Part shown: in pieces, positions 22,101-32,684 of the stretch
Numbering within the stretch: the first letter of the stretch is position 1
Layout: each line of letters begins with the position of its first letter
From: Rhodosporidiobolus odoratus
Lineage: Eukaryota > Basidiomycota > Microbotryomycetes > Sporidiobolales > Sporidiobolaceae
DNA: 64,000 bases
Assembly: GCA_034387635.1 (NCBI GenBank)
Contig: JAOANU010000022.1
Span: 62,001 to 126,000 of the forward strand
Direction of reading: 5' to 3'
Position numbers and translations under genes: made by a program
Notes under the pieces: generated by a model
The model's database searches: none
The model's input: only the letters and a program-made list of their open reading frames with translations
Told to the model about the DNA's origin: nothing

Positions 22101-24021
22101 CAGCAAACATACTACAAGCACTCTCCAGCGCCTTCGGGGACCAATAACCTGTCTCAACAAACTTGAGAAGGTGAGCCGACCACTGCTTCGCATACCGATC
22201 CGGCATACCAATGACTCGAGAGGGTATTTTGAGCCCCTCGACCAGCTCAATGATGTCATGGTTAATCGGCCGGAAAGGCGGAAGGCAGTTTGGCAAGTCA
22301 TCAACGAAAACATTGTCAAATTGCTGAACGAGGTCGGCAAGTTTCTCTTGGGCTTCAGCCTCAGTGATATCAGAACTCGACGGATCGTTGTCCCAAACAT
22401 CCAAGAGAGGATTGCGCGGTTTGTAGTCGACGTAGTATTCGAGTCCGGGAACTCCGGCTGCAATCGCGCAGAGGAAGAAATCAGTTTTCTCCTTTTCCGT
22501 CATCGGACGCTTCTCAAACCCAAGGTCTTCGAAGTTCCGTTCAGGCTGAAGAGAAAACCGCCCGGTCTCGAAGTCATAGACGTCCTCGTTAGGCCCGTCG
22601 GGCATGAAGAACAGTCGTTTCGCCGAAACAGCGGTCCCCGAGTCGCGCAACCAGGGTACACCAAGAATGGCGTCGATCCCTGGTGGCAGTGGAGCAACAA
22701 AGAGACTACGTTTGGCTTGCTCAACAGTACCAACAGAACAAGGGATCGTTGTATACAACGCCAGACGGACAGAATGCCCATCGGATCCCAAATCCGCATG
22801 TACCGGAGCGACCAACCGCCGCAGCTCGAAGCCTTGCCGAAGCGCAAACTCGGAGGATACGATGTCTGCCTGTGACCCGGAATCGATGAGGGTGACGGCA
22901 CCTTCACCATCGAGGAGCGCTTGAACCGTGAGAGGCTCAGCTGCTACTTCTGGCTCGGTTACCTCGGTCTTCGGACGGCGATTCCGATGCTTGCCTGACT
23001 TTCGCTTCCGCTTCGCACCGCCCACAGTCTCTGAAGGTAAGGTATCACCCTTTTCCTCTCGAGGCTCGGTAGGTGGAGAAAGCGTTGCATCGTTACAGGG
23101 TACGCTACGGAGAGAAGGAGTTTCGCTAAGAGTAGTAAGAGAAGCTGTAGATGAAACCGGCTGGAATAGGCACGGATTCAAAGCGACCTGTTCGTCCGCT
23201 AATCCACCATCTCCCTCGTTGGAAAAGCCGCCACTGACCACCGACATCTTGTCCTGCTCTGGTCCATCCTCAAGGTCAACAGTATCACCCGGACCCGAGG
23301 AGGCAAACTGGACCGCCGGGTCGAAGGAATCACCCTGACCCGTCGGATCGCCCGCACCGCGGTCAACGGAATCACCCGGACCACGGGCGTGTATATAAGA
23401 CCGCTTCTCATCAACGGTTTCACCCGGACGAGAAGGGTATGACTCGCTCGTAGTCACGGAATCACCCGGACTCAAGGAGGAAGATTCCCCGACAACATCC
23501 CTCTTGAGGGCCGCGACGACAACTTGCGCTTGAGGAGGCGGAGTCGGAGTCGGAGTCGGAGTCGAAGAGGGTACGCTGAATGCGGAGACGCGAGAGACGG
23601 GGAAAGGAATCAAAGGGGAAGGGGCGGTGTTCACCGAAAGAAAGGGGAGTAAGCAAGAGATCACTTGGCAAAGAAGATCCGGCGAAGCGACCTCTCGCCC
23701 ATCAGTACGCAGATCCGTCGCTACCTTAGAGCATAAGCACGGATGCTGCTCGGTGCGACGGGGCGACTCATCATGGGGCGGAGTGAGTAGAGGGAAAAGG
23801 TTTTCGGACGACGTGTAAGGTTTTCCACCCCTTACACGCCTCCTACTTTTTCCGCGCTCTGATCGCCACCCCCGACCTCAGACTCGTTCCCATGGGCTGG
23901 AGGAATTGAGGATGACTCCGGGAGCAAACCATTGGGACCCAACTTCGGGAGTCGGACCGCAGCCACAGTGACCGAGGAAGGGTCCTTGCAAGGGTTGGGG
24001 CACGACGTAGAATAATGCTTC
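19102..24021 (-). CDS. pol: pol polyprotein: protease, RT, RNase H, integrase, chromodomain
   Basis: The frame is open from 24021 (after a TGA at 24024-24022) to a stop inside the 3' LTR at 19104-19102. Numbering residues from the GTG at 23664, the landmarks are: a region of PGDSV-type repeats at about 65-130; aspartic protease DSG near 261; reverse transcriptase with FYDDVFVYS (YDD near 633); RNase H starting LFTDASMVGAGGWIGQG near 780; integrase zinc region HDTVGHQG...CASCERC near 1050-1090; the integrase core with IGIDFVVG, SDRDPKF and DGRSEVTNK; and a C-terminal chromodomain (KWEVEKLVSVKTVRKKRVFK, YFGYGEADDQWRP) near 1420-1475. Chromodomains can steer integration toward modified histones. 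No ATG lies in the frame upstream of protease until after the repeats, which suggests translation by -1 shift from gag. Confidence 0.93.
19124..19134 (-). other. Polypurine tract of the retrotransposon
   Basis: On the element strand GGGGGGGTGGG lies directly before the 3' LTR, the usual place for the plus-strand primer of reverse transcription. Confidence 0.75.
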
Positions 24022-25307
24022 TCAAAACGACCGCAGTTGTAACAATACACGGCTTGTGGAGGCGACTGGCTCGAATCCCTAAGCCACTCCCCGCGGGAAG
24101 CGGCTGGATGAGCCTTCTGCCACTCTTCAGCACGTGCCCGCCAACGAGCGGTCTTCTCGGAGCCGGTACCTGCAGGAGAAGGGTTTTGAGCACCTGATCC
24201 TACCTTCTTGGCGGGCGAGGAGGAGGAAGACAGAGAGGAAGAAACTCCCCCAGTCTTCTTCAGCGACGACGTGAACGAGTCAAGCCCGTCCGCCGCCGCC
24301 GCCAGATCCACATGACCCGACAACGTATCCGGCGCATGACCCATAGTCCTGAGCGTCGCCAACTGCGTCTTGAGGAACTCGCGGTAATTTGCGTTCAACC
24401 CTGCAATAAACGAAGAAACTCGATCGGCCTCGTCTATGGTCCGATCGAAGCAGGCGTCCGCCAACGTCTCAACCTTAGCACCGAAGTCCCGCGCCCGAAG
24501 GCTACCCTGACGGGCGGACCGGTATGCGGTGAGAGCCGCGTCCGCAGCCTGATCATCCTTCCAGTGAGACCTGACCGCTTCGAGAACCTGCGAAGCTGAA
24601 GTGAAAGGATTGCGCCGATGACGCGCATCGAACCAAGCCAAGGCACTGAGACCATGGACCTGGTCCGGAGAGAAGAGAGAACGGAGGAGATGGAAAGGAT
24701 AGGGAGTGGAAGACTCGGAAAGATGTGCCTGGACCTTCAAGCCGATCGCTGCGAAGTATCCCTCGACGGACTTGATCCATGCCTCACGAACGGTCCGGTC
24801 GTAGCTACCCTTCCACGCTTGGGGAGGGTTCACCTTGACACGAACCGAAACGCTAGCCAACTCCTCGGGCTCCATACCATTGGGCTCCTCTTCCAATACG
24901 ACCTCCTCACCGACCCTGCCATTCAAGTACCGCCGCAAAATGTTGCGGCGAGACTCCAGATCCGCCAACTCGCGCCTAACCACCTCAACTTCGGCCTCGA
25001 CCGCCGACTCAACAGGCTGACCCGTCTCAATCCCACCTTCACCCTTGATTGCCGCCGACGCCTCGTCTGCCTGGTCTAATTCCGCCTCAGTAGCTTGACG
25101 GATTCGAGCTTCTTCGGCCTCGAAAGCCGCAAGACGTTGACGCCGAGCCGCTTCGGCGGCTGCAGCAGCCGCTGCGCGACGAGCGACCGAGCCGGTGGAC
25201 CTGATAGAACCAGCTTCTGACTGGGGGGCGATGGGAGCGAAGGGATTGGTGGTAGCCCACGCATTGGCCCGGTTAGAACCGGGCGAGTAAGGCTGAGAGG
25301 CGGCCAT
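23832..25307 (-). CDS. gag: gag (capsid and nucleocapsid) of the chromovirus
   Basis: The frame ends at TAA 23834-23832. The first in-frame ATG is at 25307 (MAASQPYSPGSN), giving about 491 residues. The frame is open further upstream to a GTG at 25556 and into the LTR, so a non-AUG start or a spliced leader could lengthen it. Middle segments resemble a Ty3-type capsid (VREAWIKSVEGYFAAIGLKV, YRSARQGSLRARDFGAKVET, VSSFIAGLNANYREFLKTQL). A zinc knuckle is present near the C-terminus (CYNCGRFEKHYSTSC) with CX2CX5HX4C spacing, one residue longer than the usual CX2CX4HX4C. The final 190 bases overlap the pol frame. Confidence 0.88.
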   Translation of the reverse strand: MAASQPYSPGSNRANAWATTNPFAPIAPQSEAGSIRSTGSVARRAAAAAAAEAARRQRLAAFEAEEARIRQATEAELDQADEASAAIKGEGGIETGQPVESAVEAEVEVVRRELADLESRRNILRRYLNGRVGEEVVLEEEPNGMEPEELASVSVRVKVNPPQAWKGSYDRTVREAWIKSVEGYFAAIGLKVQAHLSESSTPYPFHLLRSLFSPDQVHGLSALAWFDARHRRNPFTSASQVLEAVRSHWKDDQAADAALTAYRSARQGSLRARDFGAKVETLADACFDRTIDEADRVSSFIAGLNANYREFLKTQLATLRTMGHAPDTLSGHVDLAAAADGLDSFTSSLKKTGGVSSSLSSSSSPAKKVGSGAQNPSPAGTGSEKTARWRARAEEWQKAHPAASRGEWLRDSSQSPPQAVYCYNCGRFEKHYSTSCPNPCKDPSSVTVAAVRLPKLGPNGLLPESSSIPPAHGNESEVGGGDQSAEKVGGV

Positions 25308-25589
25308 CGAGGAGGGAGCTGGCGGAAGTTGAGTGAAACGGATGGATCGGCGTATAGACCGTTGAGCGGTAACGAAAGTGTCGTGTGCTGAAAAGGAATG
25401 GGTAGGGGAGCGTTGGAATCGAATGGAGCGTCGAGGGACCGTCGGAGAGGGAGTGAGATCAGAAAGCGAGGAGGAGCTTGCCGAGTCGGAGGTGGGGAGA
25501 GGAGTAAGGGTCGACTCGGGGGATGACGAGTCGGAACCAGCTGCCGAATTGGCCACTGAGGTGTCGGAAATGATGGCAGTTACAAAGGT

Positions 25590-25608
25590 TGTTGTACTGT
25601 TAAAAAGG
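25590..25608 (-). other. Candidate primer-binding region next to the 5' LTR
   Basis: The bases just inside the 5' LTR on the element strand do not begin with TGG, so no tRNA 3' end is recognisable. An 8-base string ACAGTACA here is complementary to TGTACTGT within the LTR (LTR position about 91-98; plus-strand 25852-25859). This would fit a self-priming mechanism of the Tf1 type but is short enough to be chance. Confidence 0.3.
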
Positions 25609-25949
25609 TGCTGGGGCCAGCGACGTCGACCAGTAGGGAGGCCGCGGAACCAGCGAGGATGGTAGCTTTGCTTGAGTAGCGGGGAGCGAGGGCAAAGGTA
25701 ACAGTGAAGAAACCTTTATTGCTGAACGCTAAAGAAGAAGAAGAAAGCAGATCCGCTACGGAAGCATCGATCCATCACTCAACATTCCTCCTCACAATCC
25801 ACCATGACCGACGACGGTAGAGTAGGGGGTGTTATCTGTACACGTAGATAGACAGTACAGGGTTCTGAGAGGAATGTAGGAGCGAGGGAGCGAGGAAAAG
25901 GAACTTAAGATATCGGGGGGTAATATATTATAGATAGCGAATGCTAGCA
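25609..25949 (-). repeat. LTR, right copy (5' LTR of the element)
   Basis: This 341-bp copy appears identical to 18783-19123 when read side by side. It contains the promoter-like TATA string for the element, whose transcription runs leftward. Confidence 0.97.
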
Positions 25950-25954
25950 GTGCA
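25950..25954. repeat. Target-site duplication, right copy (GTGCA)
   Basis: GTGCA follows the right LTR and matches 18778-18782. Confidence 0.95.
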
Positions 25955-26026
25955 GATCAAGCGGCAGCTGTTGCTCACATGCACATGCTTAACGGTGGTT
26001 CCCATTACAACAAGGGCCGCTTCTGA
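25955..26026 (+). pseudogene. Detached 3' end of the gene broken by the retrotransposon
   Basis: Twenty-four codons (DQAAAVAHMHMLNGGSHYNK and so on, then TGA) continue the frame of the exon that stops at 18782. The match in phase across the duplicated GTGCA shows that this was one exon before insertion. Confidence 0.7.
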
Positions 26027-27743
26027 TGTACCATATGAGACTATTTCACCAGATGATGCACACATGTTCTCTTGCGTGGGCTACCGAGCAGAGGGCTGTA
26101 CAACAAGGCTTTGCGTTTTCTCCAAAGCATGACCACCGTACAGCATGCTCATGGATGCTGTGTCTCAACAGCTACTGTAGTCTGACACTGTTTGGCGAGT
26201 TGGCTGGGGGCACGGCAGTAAGCGAAACCAAGCTGAGAAGGTCAAACACGCCACGAGTCAAGAACTTCCAGCAGTATGCTAGCAGTCCTTATCAGGCTTC
26301 AAGCAGGAATCCTTCTGCCTCGGTTTGGTGTGAATTTGGGGATGAGAGCCAGAAGAGAACTTAGAGAAAGTCAGAACGGTCGCATTTTGAAGCGGCCGAG
26401 TTATACATCTGTGCACGAATCAGCCTGCAATTAGCAAGCTGCCATGTCAGGTAATTGTATGTTTCCTGGAGTGGGACTTACAAAGCGGCTGCACAACGCA
26501 AGACAGCAGCCCCCGCTCAACCAATGTAAATGTTTGCTCAACAATGTTTTACCCCGGGATTGAAATGGAACGTGTTGAGCACCTTTCCTATCATGCGGCC
26601 CGCGCCGCAAATGAGTGATTGCATGGACCATGTCAGGGGAAGAAGTGTCTTTTTTTTTTTTTTGGGGGGGGTATCGAAGGAGTTCGATTACAAGGCGGAA
26701 AGCTCATAAGCCTGGCTTGATCTACGCTAAGCAACCTGTCTACAACGGAAAATTGGGGGAAAGGGCAAGACCGTCAAGCTAAGAAAGTTAAGCTGATAAG
26801 GTCGCCAGCAGCGGGAGGCTGAAGCTGCGCACAGATCGTCCTCTACAAGCATTTGCTGCCCAAGCAGTCATACAGAGCGCAGCCAGCCTTAGCAGTCTCG
26901 GCAAGTGGCAAGGTGGCTATCTGCAAGCTAATGATAGCGCCTCAGCAGCAAGATAAATAAAGTCAGGGGTCTGAGTGCGAGGGTAAGATTTCAGGAAGCT
27001 GGGGAGAACAAAGAAGTGGCGAGTCTCTAGTCACCCACATGTCATCCCTGGGCTAGCGCCGGAGCGGCTTAGCCAATCGTCAGACGGGCTGTCAGAGGCC
27101 GTCAGCAACACTCAGCGGAGAGAGGGCCCGCAAGCCAGCCACTGCGTGCATCACATAGACAACCATCGTTGCTCTGCGTTGCCAGCTCTCCTAGCAACGC
27201 TGCGCCAATGATGGTTTTGTAGCCCATGGAGGGGAGAGAAAAGGAAGCAGCGCACAAGGCGCGACACTCACTGAGCTACGGCGATGAAGATGGGCGCGAG
27301 ATCCAGGCAGGACCACTGGGTATGGCTGTCTGGGCACTCCCGGCGCTTGTAGATCAACAGAAGACCCACGAAGCCAAGATACCAACTCAACGAAAGCCAG
27401 CGATCAGGCGGTTCGACCTTTTTTTCCGCGGCGGCTTAGCAGTCAAGCAATGACGTGGATGCGTGTATCATCGAGCCAGGAGCCGCCCTTCTTGACTTGT
27501 TTAGGCGGAGCGGCGAGGCGAGGGCGAAGAAGCAGCGTGCTGAGGATGTCGGATCCGGCGACATGATCGAGAAGGTGCTGTCGGTGTGTCGCTGAGTCCA
27601 TAGTACAGCTACGCAGGTGCTAGGCAGGCTGTCTGACTCGTCTGAACATGTGTAGCGAGTTGTATGGAGACGACCACCTTGCACTTGGCGATTGCTGTTG
27701 TTTGACCTCCTCATGCTCTCGCTCTCGTCGATTGGAAGCTGAC
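26027..27743. other. Long region without a confident gene
   Basis: Base composition is lower in GC than in the flanking genes. A weak frame at 26220-26364 (+) reads SETKLRRSNTPRVKNFQQYA and could be a relic exon. A run of 14 T followed by 8 G lies at 26650-26671. An upstream in-frame ATG of the Med16-like gene at 27648 is a possible alternative start. Confidence 0.4.
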
Positions 27744-30700
27744 ATGGCTATTAAGAGACAGCCCCCAGCCCATTCTGGTATCCGCGACAGCGGTACCCGA
27801 ACCGGATCAGCCAAACGACGTCTTCCTGATCGACCTGAACTCGAACAAGTTGATCCGGACGAGGCGATGGAAGTATTGCTCAGAGCCCTGACGGCTGGGC
27901 CAGGCGTAGATTGGTGAGCTCTAACATACACCTGGAAAGTACCTGGACACGCTCACCTCTTCGTCTCGACAGCGCACCCGCCTACTCCCCCACTACAAAT
28001 CTCCTCGCACTTGCCTTGCCTCCCTCATCTTCCATCACCTCCCCCCCCTTGCTAGTCCCGCTACTCGATGCTCAGAGTTTCAGGCTAGCCGAGTCAACCT
28101 CCATCACGCGGGACAACGCACCCCGGCTCTTCGTTTCCCTCTCCCACCTCGCCTCTCCCTCCGAAGCCACCGTTCCCCGCATCTCAGTCCGCCTCGCAAT
28201 CCCCCTTCCTTCTACAGGCCCAGGCGCTATTCTTGGCATCGCTGGGGAAACATGGCGAATAACGCTACTGAGCTGGAGGCCGGATGGGGAGCAACTGCTT
28301 TGCGTTTCATCACCGGCGTCTGCCAAAGAGCGGTCACAAGGAGACCTGTTGACCCTGTTCGAGCATCGCTCAGCGTGCCTGGATGGGGGTTGGGAGATCG
28401 TGCTGCAGGAACAGGTGGGGGGGGGGGGGTTCGGAACGCCCTTGACTGAGGATGAGGGCACTCGAGGGAAGACGGTGGTTAGCTTGAGGTGGTTGGGTGA
28501 GCCTCGACGGGTGCGGTTCCCCGGCTCTTTCATGCTCGTGAAGCCGTGTTTTGACACGACTTCCGTGTGCAGTGGTACCCCACTCCGACTTTCTTAGACT
28601 CACGAGAATCGAGCAAGAAGCCGTTGTACTGCGCTCCACCTCGCAGCGTACCGTTGAGTGAGACTGCATTCGTCGCGGTCTTGTCGTCCGACGAGGTGAG
28701 TCTCCCATGCATTCCCCTTCCTTCCCTTCCCTGCTTCCCGGGTTGCCCACCCTTCAACTCCCTTCGCTGCTGTCCGTCTTGAGTCTTCCTGATTTCAAGC
28801 TGTACTGCTTCGATAAGACCATTGGTCATAAGCAATTGCCTGACGCTGCGTCGTACTGTTTTTTCTAGGTCCTGTTCATCTCTCCCTCCTGCTCGGCGCC
28901 TCCCACTGTTACCAGCACAACAGCTCTTCCCCTCGCCCAGATCCTCTGCTTACCTCTCCATCCTTCTCCTTCCTCCCTGACCTCTTCTTCCCCCTCCCCC
29001 CCCGGTCTCACCCTCACAGCCGTTCCGACGCCCTTGACACCGCTACCATACACCCTTACCTCCTCGAATCTGCCTCCATCCCTTTTTCCAGCACTTGATC
29101 CTGTACCCGTGACTTCATTAGGCGGTCCCAAGTCCTCAAACCACCGTCGACGCCCTAGTCTCCTCCCTCGTCTCAACCGAAACCCTCTACCTAAACCTTT
29201 CCCTTCCCGTCTCCCCGCTCTCCGAAGTCGAACCCGACTCGACTGCCACGGGTACTGGGACTCAAGCTCTTCGAGATGAGCTCAAGTTGTCTTCTTGTGC
29301 TGCCTCGAGTATGAGAAGGAGAGAGGTTAGAAAGGCGGCGATTGGGGCGGCGATGTCCAGAGGAGGTGGGGCGGAGAATGGGGAAACGGTGTTTGTTGTG
29401 GCGAGTTGGTCGAGATCAGGGTCTGGGTCAGGGAAGGGTGTCGTACGGAAGGGACGGACAAGAAAGGAGAAAAACAATGAAAAGGATGCCAACCCCTTGT
29501 CGGGGGCGGCTCAAGAGGGAGGGGTGAAGAACGAGCCTTTCGAGGGTTTGGCTACAAGTCAGGGGTTGGACGGGATTGGAGGATAAATGGACTATAGCTT
29601 CGACGCGGACGCGTTGTTGTCAACGGACTTTACCTCGCTTGATGAGGCGTTCGGGGCGTCTACCTCGGCGTCGACTTCGACGGTGACGGTGCCGACGTTC
29701 GAGGTGAAGAAGGATGGAGAGGGCGGGACGGAGAAGGATAAGGCCGTCGAGGATGAAGAGGTGGATCTGGCGGGCAGAGGTGGATGAGGAGGGAAGTAGG
29801 GGGAATTGGAAAGTCGAGCTGTCGGAGGTTCGGGTGGAGATCACGGCTAGCGAGGGACCGCGTATGTTTTGCCAGTTTTTGTCTTTGTTTCCCTTTCGTT
29901 TTCCCCTCTCTCCCTCCCTTTCCTGCGCAATGCTCCCGAATGAGGCTCGTCCTCGACTGATCACGCGCTTGTCATCTCGTGCGCAGGACTCACTCTCCGA
30001 CCACAACCTCCTCTCTACCTCTCTCCAAGCCCAGCTCTCTCCGCTTCCCCATCGTCCTCCCCCTCCCCCTCCGAAACGGAGATTTCGGACGACCCTCTCC
30101 TCACACACCTCCTCTTCCTCGGCGACGTCGCCCTCCCGCACCCACTGAGCTCCTTGACCTCTCCCTCTCCCTCAACCCACCTCACCCACTCCGCCTCCGA
30201 ATCCGCCGTCGATCTCTGCCTTCTCGCTGTCACGGCTGCAGCCTCTCCTTCGCCCTCGCAACCGCAGAAGAGAGAGTGGCAAAGTATTCTCACCTCCTAC
30301 GCCCTTTCTCACGCGTCGACGGGGTACGTCCTCTCTGAAGCTTTTCATGGATTGGAAGGAAGGAGGTTAGATGCTAAGACTGAGATTGAGGGGGAGAGAG
30401 TGTGGGCGGGGAGGTTAGATCGGCAGAAGAGCTGCTTCACAATCAAGGGGGAGGCTGATGGAGATGAGGTGGGAGGAGAGGGAGTTAGGGGTGTTGTCAC
30501 GGCTGTTACGGGATGGGTTGGGGGAGGCGAATGGGGGAGTTTTGCGGTTGCGGTTGCGCAGCGGCAGAAGACAGAGGGTGGGACGGAGGCAGGTGAATCC
30601 AGCGGGAGAGAATGGAGAACGAGCGTCAGAGGAATGTCATCGTACGTCTACACCCGTTGCTTTTTCTGCTTTCTACACGTCCTTCACTGAGTCTTGATGC

Positions 30701-32684
30701 TGCAAATTGCAGAGTCACCCTCGAACCGCTTGACGAGCTTACCGCAAACGAAGCTGTGGCAAACAGTGTGCTCGTTAATGGAGACACTCACGAAAGTGAG
30801 ATGGAGAGCAGCACACAGGAGGGCGAGAAGAAGGAACAGGATGCCGCCTTCTTCCTGCCGGGGTCCCATCGTAAGTTGAGCGTCCTACATGTACTTTCTC
30901 CTTGCTCTGCAAGGTGGAATCCCGAGCTCACCGCTAACGAGCCGTCGTTGCTCCACTCAGTCTATCAATCCTTCGCCATCTCGCCAAACGGCGGACACCT
31001 CTGCGCACTCCCTTGCTCGCGGCCGCCTTCACCGTTCTTGGAATCCTCCGACTCTCACCGTGCCCCCTCCTTCCAGCCTGTGATCGCTGCGAGCCCTAAC
31101 AAACGTTCAACGGGTTCGTCCTTTCCTTTTCCGCCTTGCGCGCGGCTTTAAACTGACGTAACCCTGTCCATTCACCGTCGCGCATCCATCTTGATCTTCT
31201 ATGCGTATCATACTCCATTGTATCTCTCCTCGTCTGCTACGCCTCTTGACGCTCCCGCGGCTCAATCTGCAGAACCTCTCCCGACGCGCCTCGCCGTTCG
31301 CCTTGCCCTCTGCCTTGCCCGTCAAGCATCTCCTTCAGATCTTACAGCGCGAATCTCAGCCTTGGGACCAGAAGATGCGAGAGCGGTACTGGTAGAAACG
31401 GGTGAGCTGCTGCAGAGCATGCTGGGAGAGGAGGTCAAGCTCGAAGGAAGTGCCCTTGGATGGGAATTGCTCGGGGTTGCCGCCGGTATCTACGGGTACG
31501 TCCTGCTTCTTTTCCCTTACCTCCCTCTGCAAGCTCCCTCGAACCTGATCGACATTGCTTGCTCTGCCCCATCGCATCCCCCAACACAGCTCCCTCCCCT
31601 CCCTCCACCCACTCTCACACCTCGCGCACCTCCTCCTCTCCCTCGCCGCCCTCGTCCGCTCCTTCGCTCAGACCTGCGTCCCTCTCCGACCTCCCACCGT
31701 ACCGGGATCGACTGAAAAACCGAAACCCTTACCGAGGTGGGAGGATGATGCGGTTTGGCCTCTGGTCGGGGCGTGTGGGTGGGTTTGTGGGGAGGTCTTG
31801 TCGCGTCTCCTCGAGGGGTGTCAGGCGTCCGGAGGCGAGGAGAAACCGGAAACTGCGGGCTTGCGAGCGGAGACATCGATCACTACGGAGGAGAAAGAGA
31901 AGCGACCCGAATGCAATTGCGCATTCCTCTTCACCCACCCTGTCGCGCTTGACATCCTCTTCAGGACTTTGTCCCAGATCCTCGCATTCAGGGACTATCT
32001 CCAGTTTGCGGCGACGAGTTCGAGCGAGATGGGAGAGGGTGGGAGCGAGGTGGTCGAGTTGGCGAAGGATGTTGTGGGGAATTTGGTGGATGAGGCTGAG
32101 GTTGAACGGTGGATGGAAATAGTGAGGAAGTTGAAGGAGGATGGTGCGGGTACGCTGCACTCCTACCATTTGTCCCCATCCCGATCGTACTGACCTAGAC
32201 CCGCTTTATTTTCTCCTTTCCTGCGCCGCTGGTGTATGCAGCCCAAGTTGCCCCACATCTATCCTCCTTCCTCACTCTCTCCCTTCCGCCTTCTCATCAA
32301 GACCGCACCGATGCCTTCCTCACCCTTCTTCAGCAAACCTTCCCCGTTGCCGCTTCCTCCGCCGAGTCGACGCTACCAACTCCCCCTCGTTCCCCTCATG
32401 CTCAACGAGGCCATCCCCCTCAGTTCGAAGCCGGATGGGACGCAATCCGCAGAGCTCGACTTCCCCTTTCTTCTTCTTCTTCCGCCTCCTCCGCCGCTTC
32501 TCCTGGCTCCGGCAGGCAATGTCTCCGCTGTGGTCGGCGAACATTCGCTCCGGACGAGGGTCAGTTGGAAGCTGCAATCGCTGTAGGAGTAGGAATGGCA
32601 GGGGGAGAAAGATGGAGGATGTTTGAGGCGGGGTGGGAGGGAGGTTGTGTTTGTGGGGGGAAATGGGTGAGGGGGAGGCGGTAG
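27744..32684 (+). CDS. MED16: Mediator tail subunit, probable Med16/Sin4
   Basis: Med16 belongs to the Mediator tail, which receives signals from activators. Exons 27744-27913, 27973-28510, 28573-28695 and one from 28869 are clear. Later exons begin near 29990, 30714, 30960 and 32241, and the stop is TAG 32682-32684. Support for Med16: an early region CAPAYSPTTNLLALALPP with ETWRITLLSWRPDGEQLLCV, the motif YQSFAISPNGGHLCALP, and a C-terminal zinc-binding-like block (CLRCGRRTFAPDEGQ ... CVCGGKWVR). The assignment is by pattern recall, not by search. Between about 29.1 and 29.8 kb the frame changes twice and meets an in-frame TAA at 29584-29586 that I cannot remove with a convincing intron. A run of 13 G at about 28417-28429 lies inside an exon. 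Confidence 0.65.

Larger units (their letters stand above)
18783..25949 (-). mobile_element. Complete Ty3/Gypsy chromovirus LTR retrotransposon
   Basis: The element is 7,167 bp and is read on the minus strand. It has two 341-bp LTRs beginning TG and ending CA, a 5-bp target duplication, gag, a long pol ORF ordered protease, reverse transcriptase, RNase H, integrase and chromodomain, and a polypurine tract next to the 3' LTR. The gene order places it in Ty3/Gypsy, and the chromodomain after integrase places it among chromoviruses. LTRs compared by eye show no difference and both ORFs are open, so insertion looks recent and the element may be competent. It sits inside the last exon of the gene that starts at 18141. 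Confidence 0.97.

Noticed and set aside
23832..24021. Canonical -1 slippery heptamer in the gag-pol overlap
   Set aside because: The overlap was read codon by codon and no X XXY YYZ string in the right phase was found.
25378..25665. Plus-strand ORF ending in the right LTR
   Set aside because: It is antisense to gag and shares its last residues with the frame that reads through the left LTR only because the LTRs are identical.
26650..26671. T14 followed by G8, considered as the tail of a non-LTR element
   Set aside because: No reverse transcriptase remnant or target duplication is visible beside it; a simple homopolymer pair is enough.
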